Below are positions 1 to 11,743 of a stretch of 64,000 nt of DNA, piece by piece. Numbering within the stretch: position 1 is the first letter of the stretch; each line of letters begins with the position of its first letter. Below the pieces are notes generated by a model. That model did no database searches, was not told the origin of the DNA, and saw only the letters and a list, made by a program, of their open reading frames with translations. The translations under genes were made by a program, and so were the position numbers. Source of the DNA: Parasponia andersonii (Eukaryota > Streptophyta > Magnoliopsida > Rosales > Cannabaceae); NCBI GenBank assembly GCA_002914805.1, contig JXTB01000121.1:91527-155526 (forward strand), read 5' to 3'.

Positions 1-176
1 AAAGTTAACAAGAAAGCCTGTGATCTGAATCCTATGTCACTCGAGCTGAAATTCCCTCTATGTCTTTTCGGACTGCACATGTATCAAAAAAATGCAAAAC
101 CAAGGCCAAAACCGAGAAACGAAAACAAATGAACAAAATGAAAAAAACCCAGAAAAGAAAAGAAAATCCCCAGTTT

Positions 177-2914
177 CTAAACTTCATAGTCCATTGTGCT
201 CTCCACAGACTCCTCTCTTCGGTGATCGGGGATTTGAGTGTTGGTTTCTGGTTGGTCCACGTCGATGGTAACTTCGTCTGTCATGGCCGATAAGGACTTG
301 TGATGGTGCTTCTTGCTGTGCCTCGACTTGAGAATCCTGGTTAGGACCTGCACGATGTCCCTCATGGAAGGTCTTTTTTTGGGAACACGATTGACACATT
401 TGTATCCAAGGGCCGCCACTTCGTTGAGCTCTTGTGCATCGAACTTCCCATCCAGACGGGAGTCCACAATTTCCTCCCATCCTACCTTTCCCTCTGTGTT
501 CATTGCAGCCTAGATTTCAAGAGGAATGTTTTGTTAGATTCAGAAATTTTTAACTTAAGAGGATCAATTGAATATCCATGGATGCAACAGAATACTGCAT
601 CACTTAATAGAGAGAAAGATCAGAATCTTACGAGCTCAACATATTCCATAAGTCCCTGTTGAGGATTTCTGCCAGCTATAAGTTCGAAGAGTAGAACTCC
701 AAAGCTATAAACGTCACTTTTCTTGGTAAAAGCCCTTGTAGATACATACTCCGGATCAAGATACCCAAAAGTACCCCTTACATTTGCTGCATGTCTATCC
801 ACCATCTCTTCTCTTGAAAGCCCAAAATCAGCAACCTGCTTAATGAAACATAATCAGCTCTAACAAAATTAAGAGGTAGTATATCCCCGTCACTGGATAT
901 ACACTGTTAGACAAATGCAAGAACAGTCTAATCCTTAACTCCATATCATAAAAAGGTAATTGATCAATGTAGTCGTTTTTTCAAAAATCAATCATGTAAA
1001 TGGAATCCAGGAAGTAAAAACAATCAACAATGAATAAAATGAGCATACCCTGGCCCTCATGGATTGATCCAGCAGAATATTAGAAGATTTGATATCCCGG
1101 TGTATTACAGGAGGAACTGCCTGAATAATAAATAATTGACAAGTAAGCGTAAGTGTGAAAACAAACGTGGCAATTCCTTGGCTGGTGCAGAAGAGATTTA
1201 TTTACCCCATCATGAAGATACTCCAAACCCCTTGATACATCTAAAGCTATATTAACCCTCAAATCCCAGCTCAATGGCTCACGGTTTTCATCTGCATAAA
1301 GAAGAAACTGAATGGTTTTAGTTTCAATCTCATTGTTTGTTCTAATTGTTGCAGAAATTATACGGTTCACAAACTCAGTATAATTCACCAAGAGCAAGTT
1401 GATTAGATGAATGAACTTCAACAAATGCTTTTCAAACAGGCAAGGTTAAGGTATGAAAGCAGTATTTTGGGTGTGCTTTATAACGAAGACCTTTACTAGG
1501 AAAGCAAAAATAGCATAATCCTCATGTACTATTTTCAGCTAAAGACTGAAATCAACTAATCAAGTGGGCCAATAGATATAAATCAAAGAGAAGCACTCAA
1601 TGAAGTTTTGACTCTAAGCAATAGCGCTCCAATGATCAAGTGAAGTAAGTGAACAAACAATATGGTAATGAAAATACAACACAAAGAAAAGTTACGTTCC
1701 ATATTATTTTCTGCTATGTTAACACATTTTTGCATGCATACATATATGTATACACACATCATAAATACACACGTATATATAGAGACAGAAACAGTTAATA
1801 TAAGAGTTTTATTGTCATCTTACTGTACAAATGAGATGCCAAGCTGCCTTTGCTCATGTAGACATATATCAGCATATGCTGCCCTTTTTCTGCACAATAT
1901 CCAATCAAATTCACAAGGTTTCTGTGATGCAACCTCCCCAATAACATAACCTGAGATAGAAGAAGGCATAAGGTTGAACCAAGTCAAACAATCTGCAGAA
2001 CTAAAAAGATTTCAGAATAAACTGGTTTTGCAAGACAAATAGGCAAACAAGAAACAATCCATTGGTAATGTTAAAGGCAGAGGCAAATATGGTCACATTC
2101 ATAGAAGGACGTTCTCAAACTTTTGTTAAACTGAAGTCTAGTCCAGTCATTGCTCAAAAGTGAAAAAATAGCCAAAATATTTGAAAGTAACTGTCACTAC
2201 CTCAGTCTGAAACTCCTTCTCCCCTTGCTTAGAATCAGTTGCAAGCACTTTAACAGCAACAGTTTCTCTTGTTGACATCTGAGCCTTGTATACAGGACCA
2301 AACGCACCTTGTCCGATTAATGTTGTAAAATTATAGGTTGCTTTTTGCAAATCCCTACACCAGCGACATTAAAAAAACAAAGCATTAAAATATGAACGAA
2401 GGCAAGAAACTCAGGAATGCAATTGCAGTTGCCTTAGTGATAAAATATAACACGTCAAAGACATATCCACACATAATACGTCTAAGGAAAACATGGTGAC
2501 CTTTTTGGTTAGAATACAAAGTCCAATTATATGAAGACATCTCGATCAAAATCAACGAGTATGATGCATTAGTGGAAGAACAGATAGAAGGGGAAATTAC
2601 TTGTAAGAATACTCTGGTATTCCTGATGCTGAAACCACATTACTCTTCCTAAACCCATCAAGCCAGAAGGATGCAGCATTCCGTCCAGATTTTACAGGCG
2701 ATTCCGGACCAATTGTTGAGTCAGACAGTATGGAACAAGAATCAGCACCATTGGCACGAATAGGAATAGTTGCTGCTCTCCTAGAACTGCTGTTCCCAAT
2801 CTGGGAACGCTTCCTATGGTACCTCAAACAAAAGAAGCCAGAAATAGCCAAAACCACTCCAATCACCACGCCAATAGAAATCCCAATAATCAGCCCAGCC
2901 GGCTCGCCTTTCAT
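177..2914 (-). CDS. CRLK1/CRLK2: CRLK1/CRLK2-type calcium/calmodulin-regulated receptor-like kinase
   Basis: Membrane-anchored Ser/Thr kinase; in Arabidopsis this family binds Ca2+/calmodulin and acts in cold signalling upstream of a MAP kinase cascade. I place seven coding exons at 2601..2914, 2201..2354, 1824..1950, 1206..1291, 1049..1120, 632..835 and 177..509. All have GT-AG introns and phases that sum to 1290 nt, 429 residues. A hydrophobic membrane segment covers about residues 6-30, with no long ectodomain. The kinase shows the glycine loop GQGAFGPV (about 119-126), lysine 140 in VAVKVL, the HRD motif (234-236) with [15 protein letters not shown], and the activation segment [10 protein letters not shown], so it should be active. 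The basic tail [12 protein letters not shown] fits the family's C-terminal calmodulin-binding site. The start chosen is the ATG at 2914 ([11 protein letters not shown]), as in the family; the GTG at 2929 extends the frame but follows no in-frame ATG. CRLK1 versus CRLK2 is not resolved. Confidence 0.93.
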
Positions 2915-4160
2915 CTCCTTTCTCAACACTATACCATTCCCTATTCAATTGTCCAAGCCATCAACAGCACTGCAAGATAACCCACCAACCTTTTAAGAAG
3001 ACTAGGTCAAATGAAAACATGACCACTGGTATTTTACGCTATTGTAATGTCTGACACAAATGAGGTCAAGTTTTCGATAATTCACTTGGAATTCAAAACC
3101 ATCAAAGAAGTCAACTCAATCGCACAAAGTTCTACAAATATACAAATCAACCCATCTAGAATTCAAGAACAAAAAGTCATCGTAATAGGAAAATTCAATA
3201 CAAGCACTCGTGTTTTCAACTTTTCGAAAACTGAAAAATCTACACAATCTTTTGGTTTTAAACTAGCTCCATGAAAACTTACATATTGGTATAATTAGAA
3301 GAAAACACAACAGTTATATCCATTGATCTGAAGTGCCTTCAAAAGAGTAAATATACATACCCATAAGCTTTTTTCCTCTTTTTTCTTTGAATAAAAGCTT
3401 CATGAATGTTAGAATTAACAAAACTCAGCAGCCCTAAATTCAAACCCCGCTATTTCTCCGTTACAGTCAACTTCATTACATTACTTGATCTACTCCCCCA
3501 AATCAGGGTATGTGTATTTAACCAAAACGAAAAAATCTTACATAAACGAGACATGGTTACCACATAACTTCTTTCAAATACATGAGATCAGATTCTAGAA
3601 GGAAAAAAAAGGTCAACGACGAATCAAGCTCTTTTTGGTTGCCGAGAAAAAAAAAAAAAAAAAGCAGCAGGAAAAACCCAAGACATATAAACAACCTAGG
3701 CGTTAAATATGTTACTAACTAAATAATTTTCTCGCGTTTTCCTTGTCTCCGTTGAAAATTCTTCTTCACCCAACCAAACTCAGTTGAGGATAAAGCAAAC
3801 CCAGCAGATCAAAATGGAAAACAAAGAAAAAAAAAATGGTGAGAAAAATATGAGATTATTATTACCTCCAAAAATCTGGGGATTGTAAAGCAGCAAATGC
3901 TACATGTTCTCAAGAAAAAAGAACCAAGTGAAGGTTTTGAGAGGAAGCAAGAGAGTGAGATTCCATGGATGAGAGTAAGAGAAAGGAATTTCAAGACTGA
4001 GGAAAACCAGTAACAGAGACGAACTCACCCAAAAAATTAAAAAAAGAAAAAGAAAAACTTGCTTCAAAAACACAGAAAAAATAAATAAATAAAAGAAAGA
4101 AAAAATGGAAATAAAGAAAAGAAAAATGAGATCGGTGTTTTTTCTGTTCTTGAAGTGTTA
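2915..4160 (-). other. Probable 5' leader of the CRLK-type gene with a leader intron
   Basis: Inferred from splice signals only. A leader exon would run from about 4160 to 3866, ending TTTTTGGAG before GTAATAAT. A leader intron follows (3865..2970), with acceptor TTATCTTGCAG, and a short leader piece (2969..2915) precedes the ATG. The leader exon holds an 18-codon upstream ORF (3966 down to 3910) and a bare start-stop ATGTAG (3905..3900). The transcription start is not determined. Confidence 0.5.
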
Positions 4161-5145
4161 CGAAACGAAATACAGTGTGTTTTTAAATTGCGTGAGTCGC
4201 CGTTGGCACAATAATACGCGCCTCAGGGAGTTGTTCCCTGTGTTTTGGTAAACCCTTTTTTTCGCTTCCCAAAAATGGCCTTTTGCTTTTTATTATTTGA
4301 CTAATTTGCCCCTCATGCGTTGTAATTGATTTCGAGACGTCAAATTTAGCATTAACGAAGAAGAAATTATTTGGCTAAACTACGTATTTAGCACCACTAC
4401 TACTCACTAGTCAGTAGTCACTAGATAGTAGATGACAAAGACAAACTATAACATTATTTAAAGTAGCTATTTTTAAGAATCAACACAGCAGAATTAGAGG
4501 CAATATAATTAATGAATATTACCCAAAAAAAAAAAAAAAACAATAATACTACTGTCTAAGTGTCAACCATAAAATTGCCACAACACATTTCACCAAATGC
4601 CAAAAATGAGTAAACAGGCTTCAATGAAAGGGTAGAACCGGAATGAATTGACGAGTTAAACTTAAGACATAAAAGACATTAGCACTTATTATCTTACTTG
4701 CCTTTTATAGTAGTAAATGACTCTCATTAATACGTATGGTTAATTCAACAGTTATATATTAAATATTCAAATTTTCAGCTGAAGATTTTGGAAGAAAAAT
4801 CCATAATTTATGGTATTTAATTTAGTTATTAATAATTTTGGTTATTTAAGGGGGAAAAAACCATTTATAGTAATCCAATTTAATTTAGTGTAAATCAAAA
4901 TTGACGTTGATTTTTCTTATTCATGTTTCTCGCAGCATCATTTGAGCTGAATTTTAATGTTTATAATTTTTTTTAAAATATGAATTTGAAATTAAAAAAG
5001 ATATTATTGGGGTTGAGGTATGGTGCATTTTGGTGCCCAATCTGACTTGGGTACGTGGTCGGTGTAGTGTGTGGTTGAGATACTATTTTCAGGATGATGC
5101 TTTTGGGTGTGTTGTGTGACCCCAATTTAGCTTGCTTCTCCAACA

Positions 5146-5207
<62 letters not shown>

Positions 5208-7336
5208 TATATAGTATGCAATATTCAATTTGTGGTGCAAGACGAAATGATTTGGTCCACATGAACTCTTTCGACTTGTACATCTGAACTTGGCTGCTTA
5301 ATTTAGCTAAGGTGGATATATATATATATATATATATATATGAGAATCATGAGACTATGATAAGCATTTGTTAGTTGATAGATATAGAAAATGCTTATGT
5401 TTGCATTATTAATTACTTAGTATTTTATACATGTACTTGAAAATTAGTCCAAAGTGACTTGCAGCATCCACATTATTTTATATCATTTTTTTTTTAAAGC
5501 AAAAGTTGGTATGGTATCAATTTATAGTTTGCATTATTATTCACATACGGATTAAACAATGGGACCGGTTTTGAGAATGATCTCGAAAGAAACCACAGAA
5601 TTTGATATATGGATGGCTTAAAAGGTGAGTTAGTACAAATTAACAAATTTTCACTAATAGTAAAAGGCCTTGTAGTTATTTGTAAACAATTTGACGAAAT
5701 TATATATGGAGATACTTAATTTAGACCTACGTACTTACATATATATCTTCTTCTTTTTCCCTTGGACTATATGAGGTCCTAATTTCCAAATTTAAAATGA
5801 GATTTTATTTCCCACTAAACTATATGTAAATAAAAAAATACCAAGGGTCAAATTTTGCTGTGTGCCGAAAGAAGCTACTTTCAACCATGGGATGGAGTAC
5901 TTGGAGTAGGATTTGGATATGTACGCTAAATACTACTATCATAATAAAAAGTCGTAACTACACATAATTCTCTATTGATTGACATTTTAAGATTTTAAGC
6001 AGATGAAGTGGTTGTTGATTTAGGGAGTTAATGGCAATGAAAATTTTGGCATAGGTAGTGAGCAACTGTCAACTAAACTCACCTAATCTGATATTGAGAG
6101 AAAAATTATATTAAATGGTAATGGAATACAATAAAATAAAGAATTAGAAAAACATCGGAGATTTAAGGTGACGATTAATGTAATGCCCACATATGACCAT
6201 GATGAAAAACACTCTTTTCCTTATAACTCATACTTCAAATTTTGACATTTTGATATACAAATGCACCAAGATGCTTAAAAATTCCATATCCTCATTTCTA
6301 CTAGTTAGACTTATAACCTATGACTGTATTTTTTTTTAATATGTGACATTTGTGTTAATTACGATAGTAAACAGTGGCCATATCCTTGGTTTATATTGGG
6401 ATACAATATTCCTATGAAATACAGACATCTTTGGACATGGCATGGGACGTTTGTTAGTTGAATTAATACTAGGATTTCACCATACAAGTAGTATTAGTAT
6501 TTAGATCTGTCCAAGAAATTAAATAGGGCCAATACTACGTGTAGCTAATACTATAAGGACAATAGGCCCAATATTTATCATAAAGGTTGGTCTTGGTGGG
6601 GATCACGGTAGATTGCATGATTTTACAAATATTAAGGAAATATAAATAGATGAGGAAAAAAAATACATGTCAAAGGTCTTGGAGGGCAAATCAGACATTT
6701 CGAGGTCTCTACGGAATCCAAAATGATGTATTTGAGAGGTTAATTCGGTAATTTGGAGAGAGAGAGAGGCAAAAAGTAGAATGTTTTTGACGAGAATATC
6801 AAAAGAAGAGAATGCTTCAAAAATGGCAGGAATAACAAAAGTTTCATTTATTTATTTCTAGAATTTCTCACATTTTGGGATTGCTGCAACCTAAGGCTGA
6901 CACAATAGACGATGTAATACAAGACAAAACTAGACAATAAATAAACTTAACAAAAGTTAATAAAGAACTTCAAAATGCCGAACCCAAAGGCCAATAATAC
7001 AATGTTTCAGATAATAATATTGTTGTTGAAATTAGCAAGCTGTGATTACCCTTTATATTTTACCTTTAACATCTCTCTGAGATGAAAAAGCTATTTCACT
7101 AATTATTACTAAAACGGTAAAGTGAGCCCCAACCCAACAAAAGCTCAAATCTAAAGCGGCCTTTAGTTGTTTAGAAAACGGTAGTGTTTGTCGTCCCACT
7201 GGTCCACAAATGTAAAAAAAATGTTTCCACGAGGAAAATAAAGCGTTTCATTTACAATTCATATTCTTAGTTAAAAGACTAGAAAATTTTATTTCCTTCG
7301 CATTTAATTGCGATATTATTTGACTTCTATATAAAC
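4161..7336. other. AT-rich intergenic region, no gene seen
   Basis: No open frame with a recognisable domain on either strand. It holds the upstream side of the CRLK-type gene (up to about 4.3 kb) and several dinucleotide tracts, and is otherwise featureless AT-rich sequence. Confidence 0.6.
5148..5207. repeat. (TA)n-(TG)n compound microsatellite
   Basis: About 45 bases of alternating TA run straight into alternating TG. A second pure TA tract lies at about 5316..5341. Confidence 0.95.
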
Positions 7337-8061
7337 TGTTAGATGGAGATTTTATCAATAATAAAATTAGAAAAAAATTAAGAAATGTGACTTGTGTGAG
7401 TTGTGGTATTAATCAAAGCAAATAAAAATAGAAGATTTTATAGTGGTTCAACCCCGAAAAAGATGAGCTTACGTCTACTGTTTTTTACTATTTTTATGGA
7501 GAATTACAAACACTCAAAGTGACAATGTCTCGTCCGGAAATCTCTCTCAAATTGGAAGTCAGAATTTTGAAATCTGAAAATTGGAGAATTGGAAAATTGG
7601 AATCCCCCTGTCTGAAACATTGAGTTCCCTTTATATAGGTGAGGATAACTCAATGTTCATAATTGTGAAAACGGGTAACTATACAATCGAATAATACAAT
7701 TTGAGTAACAATATAATTGGATAATCACTCAAAACGGATAACTAGTCGATCATAAAAGGGAGACTTCTGTTTCCCTTTCCTTGCAGGTTACCTGTTTGAC
7801 GAAGCAGAGACTTGTTTCCTTTTCTTTCAAAAGAGGTCGCTCACAACCTATACAGAGGAGGTCGCACGTAACTTATGCAAAAGAGGTCATACAACTACAC
7901 GGAGGAGGTCACATGTAACTTAAGCGAAAGAGGTCGCACATAACCTATGCGGTGGAGATCGTACATATCCTATGCGATGGAGGTCGCACTTAACCTATTC
8001 GGTAGAGGTCGCGCATAATCTTATACATGCGATCTGACATAGAATTTTAGACCGCATAACA
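7337..8061 (-). repeat. 3' LTR of the gag-only element
   Basis: About 725 bp, TG...CA ends, matching 11020..11743 along its whole length with scattered substitutions and small indels, so the insertion is not recent. Positions about 7850..8030 carry a series of degenerate units of about 25 bp built on GAGGTCGCACATAACC. Confidence 0.9.
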
Positions 8062-9158
8062 ATTGCACCCAGCTCTATTAGTTCTTTAGGACAAAATGAA
8101 GCTTCCTTTTAATGTAGGTGAGTGTGAACTTAAAAAATGCGATGTCACGACCTAAATTTGAGATCCTTGAAAAGTCTAAGAGTCGTCAAATCTCAAATCT
8201 CACCTTTCTCAAGATCACGCGTATCTTTTTTTGACAGTCGAAAATACGTGTTGCCTTTTCTTAGATAGATAGCAGAACTCGAGGAGAGTCAAGGATATCG
8301 ATGACGCCAATCGTCGTTTCTAAACCAAATCTTTTCAAATTTTGAAAGATTCTGATCTATCTTTGGAAAAAATCAAATCCCGCGTGAACTTCGGCCTTCA
8401 GATCTTAAAATCAAATACCTTGATCTACGGCTGTGATTTAACGGTGCTTAGGGTATAAATATTGAAAATCAATCCATTTCTGCTCCATTGCACTGTTTCC
8501 ATCTTTTCTCAAAAAGTACCGAAGTTTCAGAAAACCCTACAACGCCGTTTCGTCCTTCAGCTCGTACAATTTCAGTTCCTTCTCTGACAGAGTTCAGACC
8601 ATATCTCAATCCCTTCACTTCCAAAGAAATGTTAGTTCATTTATTCTCTTATTATTCTTCGTCTGCTCTTGGAAAAACATTCAATTTTTAGGAATAGAAA
8701 CACATCACATATTAGAACGAATTGAAATGAGATTTATTTTTCTCCTTTTTCCGGTTTATAGAGTATACTTCACTAGATAATGGTCAGAGAAACTCGAGAA
8801 GAATTTCTAGGGTCTGATACCCTATTTTAAATTCTGACGAACTGCTCGAAGATTTATTTTCTAAATCCGTAGAACTTTTAGGAATAAATCGATGATCTTG
8901 CTTGTTAGTGCACTTCTAGGATGAATTCCCAAATTATACTGGTATAGTGAGAATCCTCGATGCTCGCATAGGACTAAACCCATCCGTATTTCTTTTCAGA
9001 TGTCTAGTAGTGAGAAATTTATCATCTTGCGTGGTCGCTGCTCAAGATGCATGACGTTGATTAATGGCTGTTATTGAGCTTCTCGCGCATACCTGTCCTA
9101 TGCTCTCTTGGAATCTCCTCCAACATGCAGTCCTCCGAAAAATAGTTCGCATCTCGCG

Positions 9159-10958
9159 CTAAATTTCTGAAGGTCGTTGTTGGTCTTCTTCTCGCCTTTC
9201 GTCGTTCTGCCTAGTGTACTGCCGCAGTCGCCCCTCTCTAATCAGCCTTTCAATTTCATCCTCCATAGCAAAGCAATTATTAGTATCATGCCCAATATCA
9301 TTGTGATATTGGCAGAAATTGTTGGGATCACGCTTTGTCCTGTCCCGCTTCATCGGTTCTGGTTGTCGGAATCGCTCCTTCTGGTTTGTGACCGCATAAA
9401 TATAATCTATAGGCACATTTAATTCAGTGTGATTGTTAAACCGCATGGGAGCTCTTGAAATCTCCTGTCTTTTGGGTCTAGGTTGATTCTCATTCGTCTG
9501 TTCATTATTCCTCTTGTTTTTCTTATTACCGTTTTTGTTGGTAATGACCGCATCCTTAGTCGCATCTTTCCTTCCTTCTTTTTTAGTCTTTTAAAGATTC
9601 TCGTGCGAAGATTCTAACCTCAGATGCCGACTAACTCTTCGGTAGAAGTCTTCAAGAGTTCTATATTCTCGCTCAAGTAATTCCTCCCAGAGTTTAGTTT
9701 CTGGTCACACCCCAGCCATTATGAGAGTTAGAACTCCTTCCTCAGGTGGGTTGTTGACCTTTGCTAACTCTGCGGTTAATCGATTGAGATAAGACCGTAG
9801 AGTCTCCTCTGGACCTTGTCGGATCGCAGACAAACTAATAAATGGAACAGTGAAATTCTTTACAGCTTAAAACTGTCTCAAGAATGCCGTTTGAAGTTAT
9901 TGCCAAGACAAAATTGACCCAGATTTGAGTCCTTGAAACCACTTCTTCGCTGTTCCCGAGAGAGTTACTGTGAAACATCTGCAACATGCATGATCATTAA
10001 CCCGATGTAGTTCCATCAAGTCACTGAAGTGATCCATATGGTCCTATGGATCAGTTTTCCCATCAAAAGTGTTAATGGTGGGAAGTCTGAATCTAGTGGG
10101 AAGGGCTGCAGCTCAAACCTCCTCGCTGAATGGCGACTGACGATACCCATCAGCGAGCTCATCGTCCCAACCAGCAAGTGCGTCTAACGCGATCCTTAAA
10201 TTGTGAACATCGACGTTCAAAGGGAAAGTATTATCCCTCGCTGGCAGCACAAGCGGCCTTCGTTCGTTATCCTGATGCATGACGGGTTGGTCAAATAGAG
10301 TCTTCTATGATCTGTAAGAGGAATCCAGTGAAATAGTGCGACGAGACCGACTTTGGTCGTTGTGATGTGATATACATCGATCATGACTACGTCGTCGCTC
10401 CAAATACTGTCTTAGGTCTGCAGGATGTTGTCTCGACTCTCTGCTGATTCTTTCGAAGATGCTTCTCAATGGTCGTCCTTGTTCGCCGCTCAAGCGATCT
10501 TGACTATTAGTGGATTTACGAGAAAGTTGTACACGATCACGGTTTGTACTTGAACTCTCCGTACCAGATCCTGGAGACAAGTTTGCGACCTTGCCTTTTC
10601 CTTTGGAGATGCGATCTTCATGATGCTCTTGCTGAGTTCTTAGCTGGCCACGTCTTCTTATTTCTAGGATTTGTATTCCTTTCTCAGGTAATTGAGCAGG
10701 ACGTTCTTTGGAACGTTCATGTTGTGGTGAGGTCACCATCTGCCCTTCAGCAAGTCGTCGCAGGGTGTCATTGATCTGGTTAGTGACTTGCTGAAGGTTC
10801 ACCAGTGTCTCCTCCATACAATCCTGTTTCTGGGAAAGGTTCTCTGTTGCGGTCATAGTAGGCTGATCCTGAGCAGGGTCTGCCTGTGTAGCAGCAGTGC
10901 TTTGAGGTTGGTTTTGGCTAGTTTCGGTGACTCTGGTAGTGTTTCTAGTGTTTGCCAT
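9159..10958 (-). pseudogene. gag: Decayed retrotransposon gag polyprotein
   Basis: The frame opens with MANTRNTTRVTETSQ at 10958, runs about 217 codons, then continues as recognisable Gag core. Core motifs include DHFSDLMELHR, then a WFQGLKSGSI block, then IRQGPEETLRSYLNRLTAEL. It ends with a Gag zinc knuckle CQYHNDIGHDTNNC (about 9314..9273). The core has several in-frame stops: one after DGKTDP, others near SILSWQ and LRQF, and a TGA at 9705..9707 that looks like a CGA-to-TGA transition. Gag would form the element's particle, but this copy cannot make a full protein. Confidence 0.85.
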
Positions 10959-11019
10959 TATTAAAAAAGTGGAATTTGATAAACTTTTCTGCCGGAATAG
11001 CCCTCCTTCTAGTGCTAAT

Positions 11020-11743
11020 TGTTGACGGAGGTTTTATCAACAATAAATTTAGAAAAAATTAAGAGATGTGGCTTGTGTGGTTTGAGGTATTAATCAAAGC
11101 AAATAAAGAGAGAGGATTTTATAGTGGTTCAGCCCTGAAAAAAAAATGAGGTTACGTCCACTGTTTTTCACTATTTTTATGGAGAATTACAAGCACTCAA
11201 AGTGACAATGTGTCGTCCGGAAATCTCTCTCGAATTGGAAGTCAGAATTTCGAAATCTGAAAATTGGAGAATTGGAAAATTGGAATCCCCCGTCTGAAAT
11301 ATTGAGTTCCCTTTATATAGGTGAGGGTAACTCAATGTTCCTAATTGTAAAAATAGGTAACTATACAATCGGGTAATACAATTTGAGTAACAACATAATT
11401 GGATAACCACTCAAAACGGGTAACTGGTCGATCATAAAAGGGAGACTTTTATTTCCATTTCCTTGCAGGTTACCTGTTTGATGAAGCAGAAACTTGTTTC
11501 CTTTTCTTTCAAAAGAGGTTGCTCACAACTTATACAGAGGAGGTCGTACGTAACTTATGCAAAAGAGGTCATACAACTACACGGAGGAGGTCGCATGTAA
11601 CCTAAGCGAAAAAAGTCGCATATAACCTATGCGGTGGAGATCACATATATCCTATGCGGTGGAGGTCGCACATAACCTATTCGGTAGAGGCCGCACATAA
11701 TCTTATACATGCGACCTGACATAGGATTTTAGACCGCATAACA
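11020..11743 (-). repeat. 5' LTR of the gag-only element
   Basis: Partner of the LTR at 7337..8061. It keeps the same internal array of about 25-bp units (about 11512..11712). The gag start codon lies 60 bp inside the element from this LTR. Confidence 0.9.

Larger units (their letters stand above)
7337..11743 (-). mobile_element. Non-autonomous Ty3/gypsy-type LTR retrotransposon (gag only)
   Basis: Two directly repeated LTRs (7337..8061 and 11020..11743) begin TG and end CA and bracket about 2.96 kb of internal sequence. The only coding sequence is gag on the minus strand, so the right copy is the 5' LTR. No protease, reverse transcriptase, RNase H or integrase is present, and 8062..9158 is non-coding. 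Flanks are TAAAC (7332..7336) and CAAAC (11744..11748), a probable 5-bp target duplication with one change. The zinc-knuckle pattern of gag resembles the Tat-like branch, but lineage is inference. No canonical primer-binding site starting TGG follows the 5' LTR. Confidence 0.88.

Noticed and set aside
2915..2929. Longer start of the CRLK-type protein (five extra residues)
   Set aside because: The extension begins at GTG, not ATG; family members begin at the MKG..AGLIIG methionine.
7850..8030. Regularly spaced repeats that could suggest a CRISPR-like array
   Set aside because: Plant LTR context, degenerate units with no unique spacers of constant length, and the same array in the partner LTR.
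11020..11743. Possibility that the gag element runs on the plus strand
   Set aside because: Gag reads on the minus strand and starts 60 bp inside the right LTR, which fixes the orientation.
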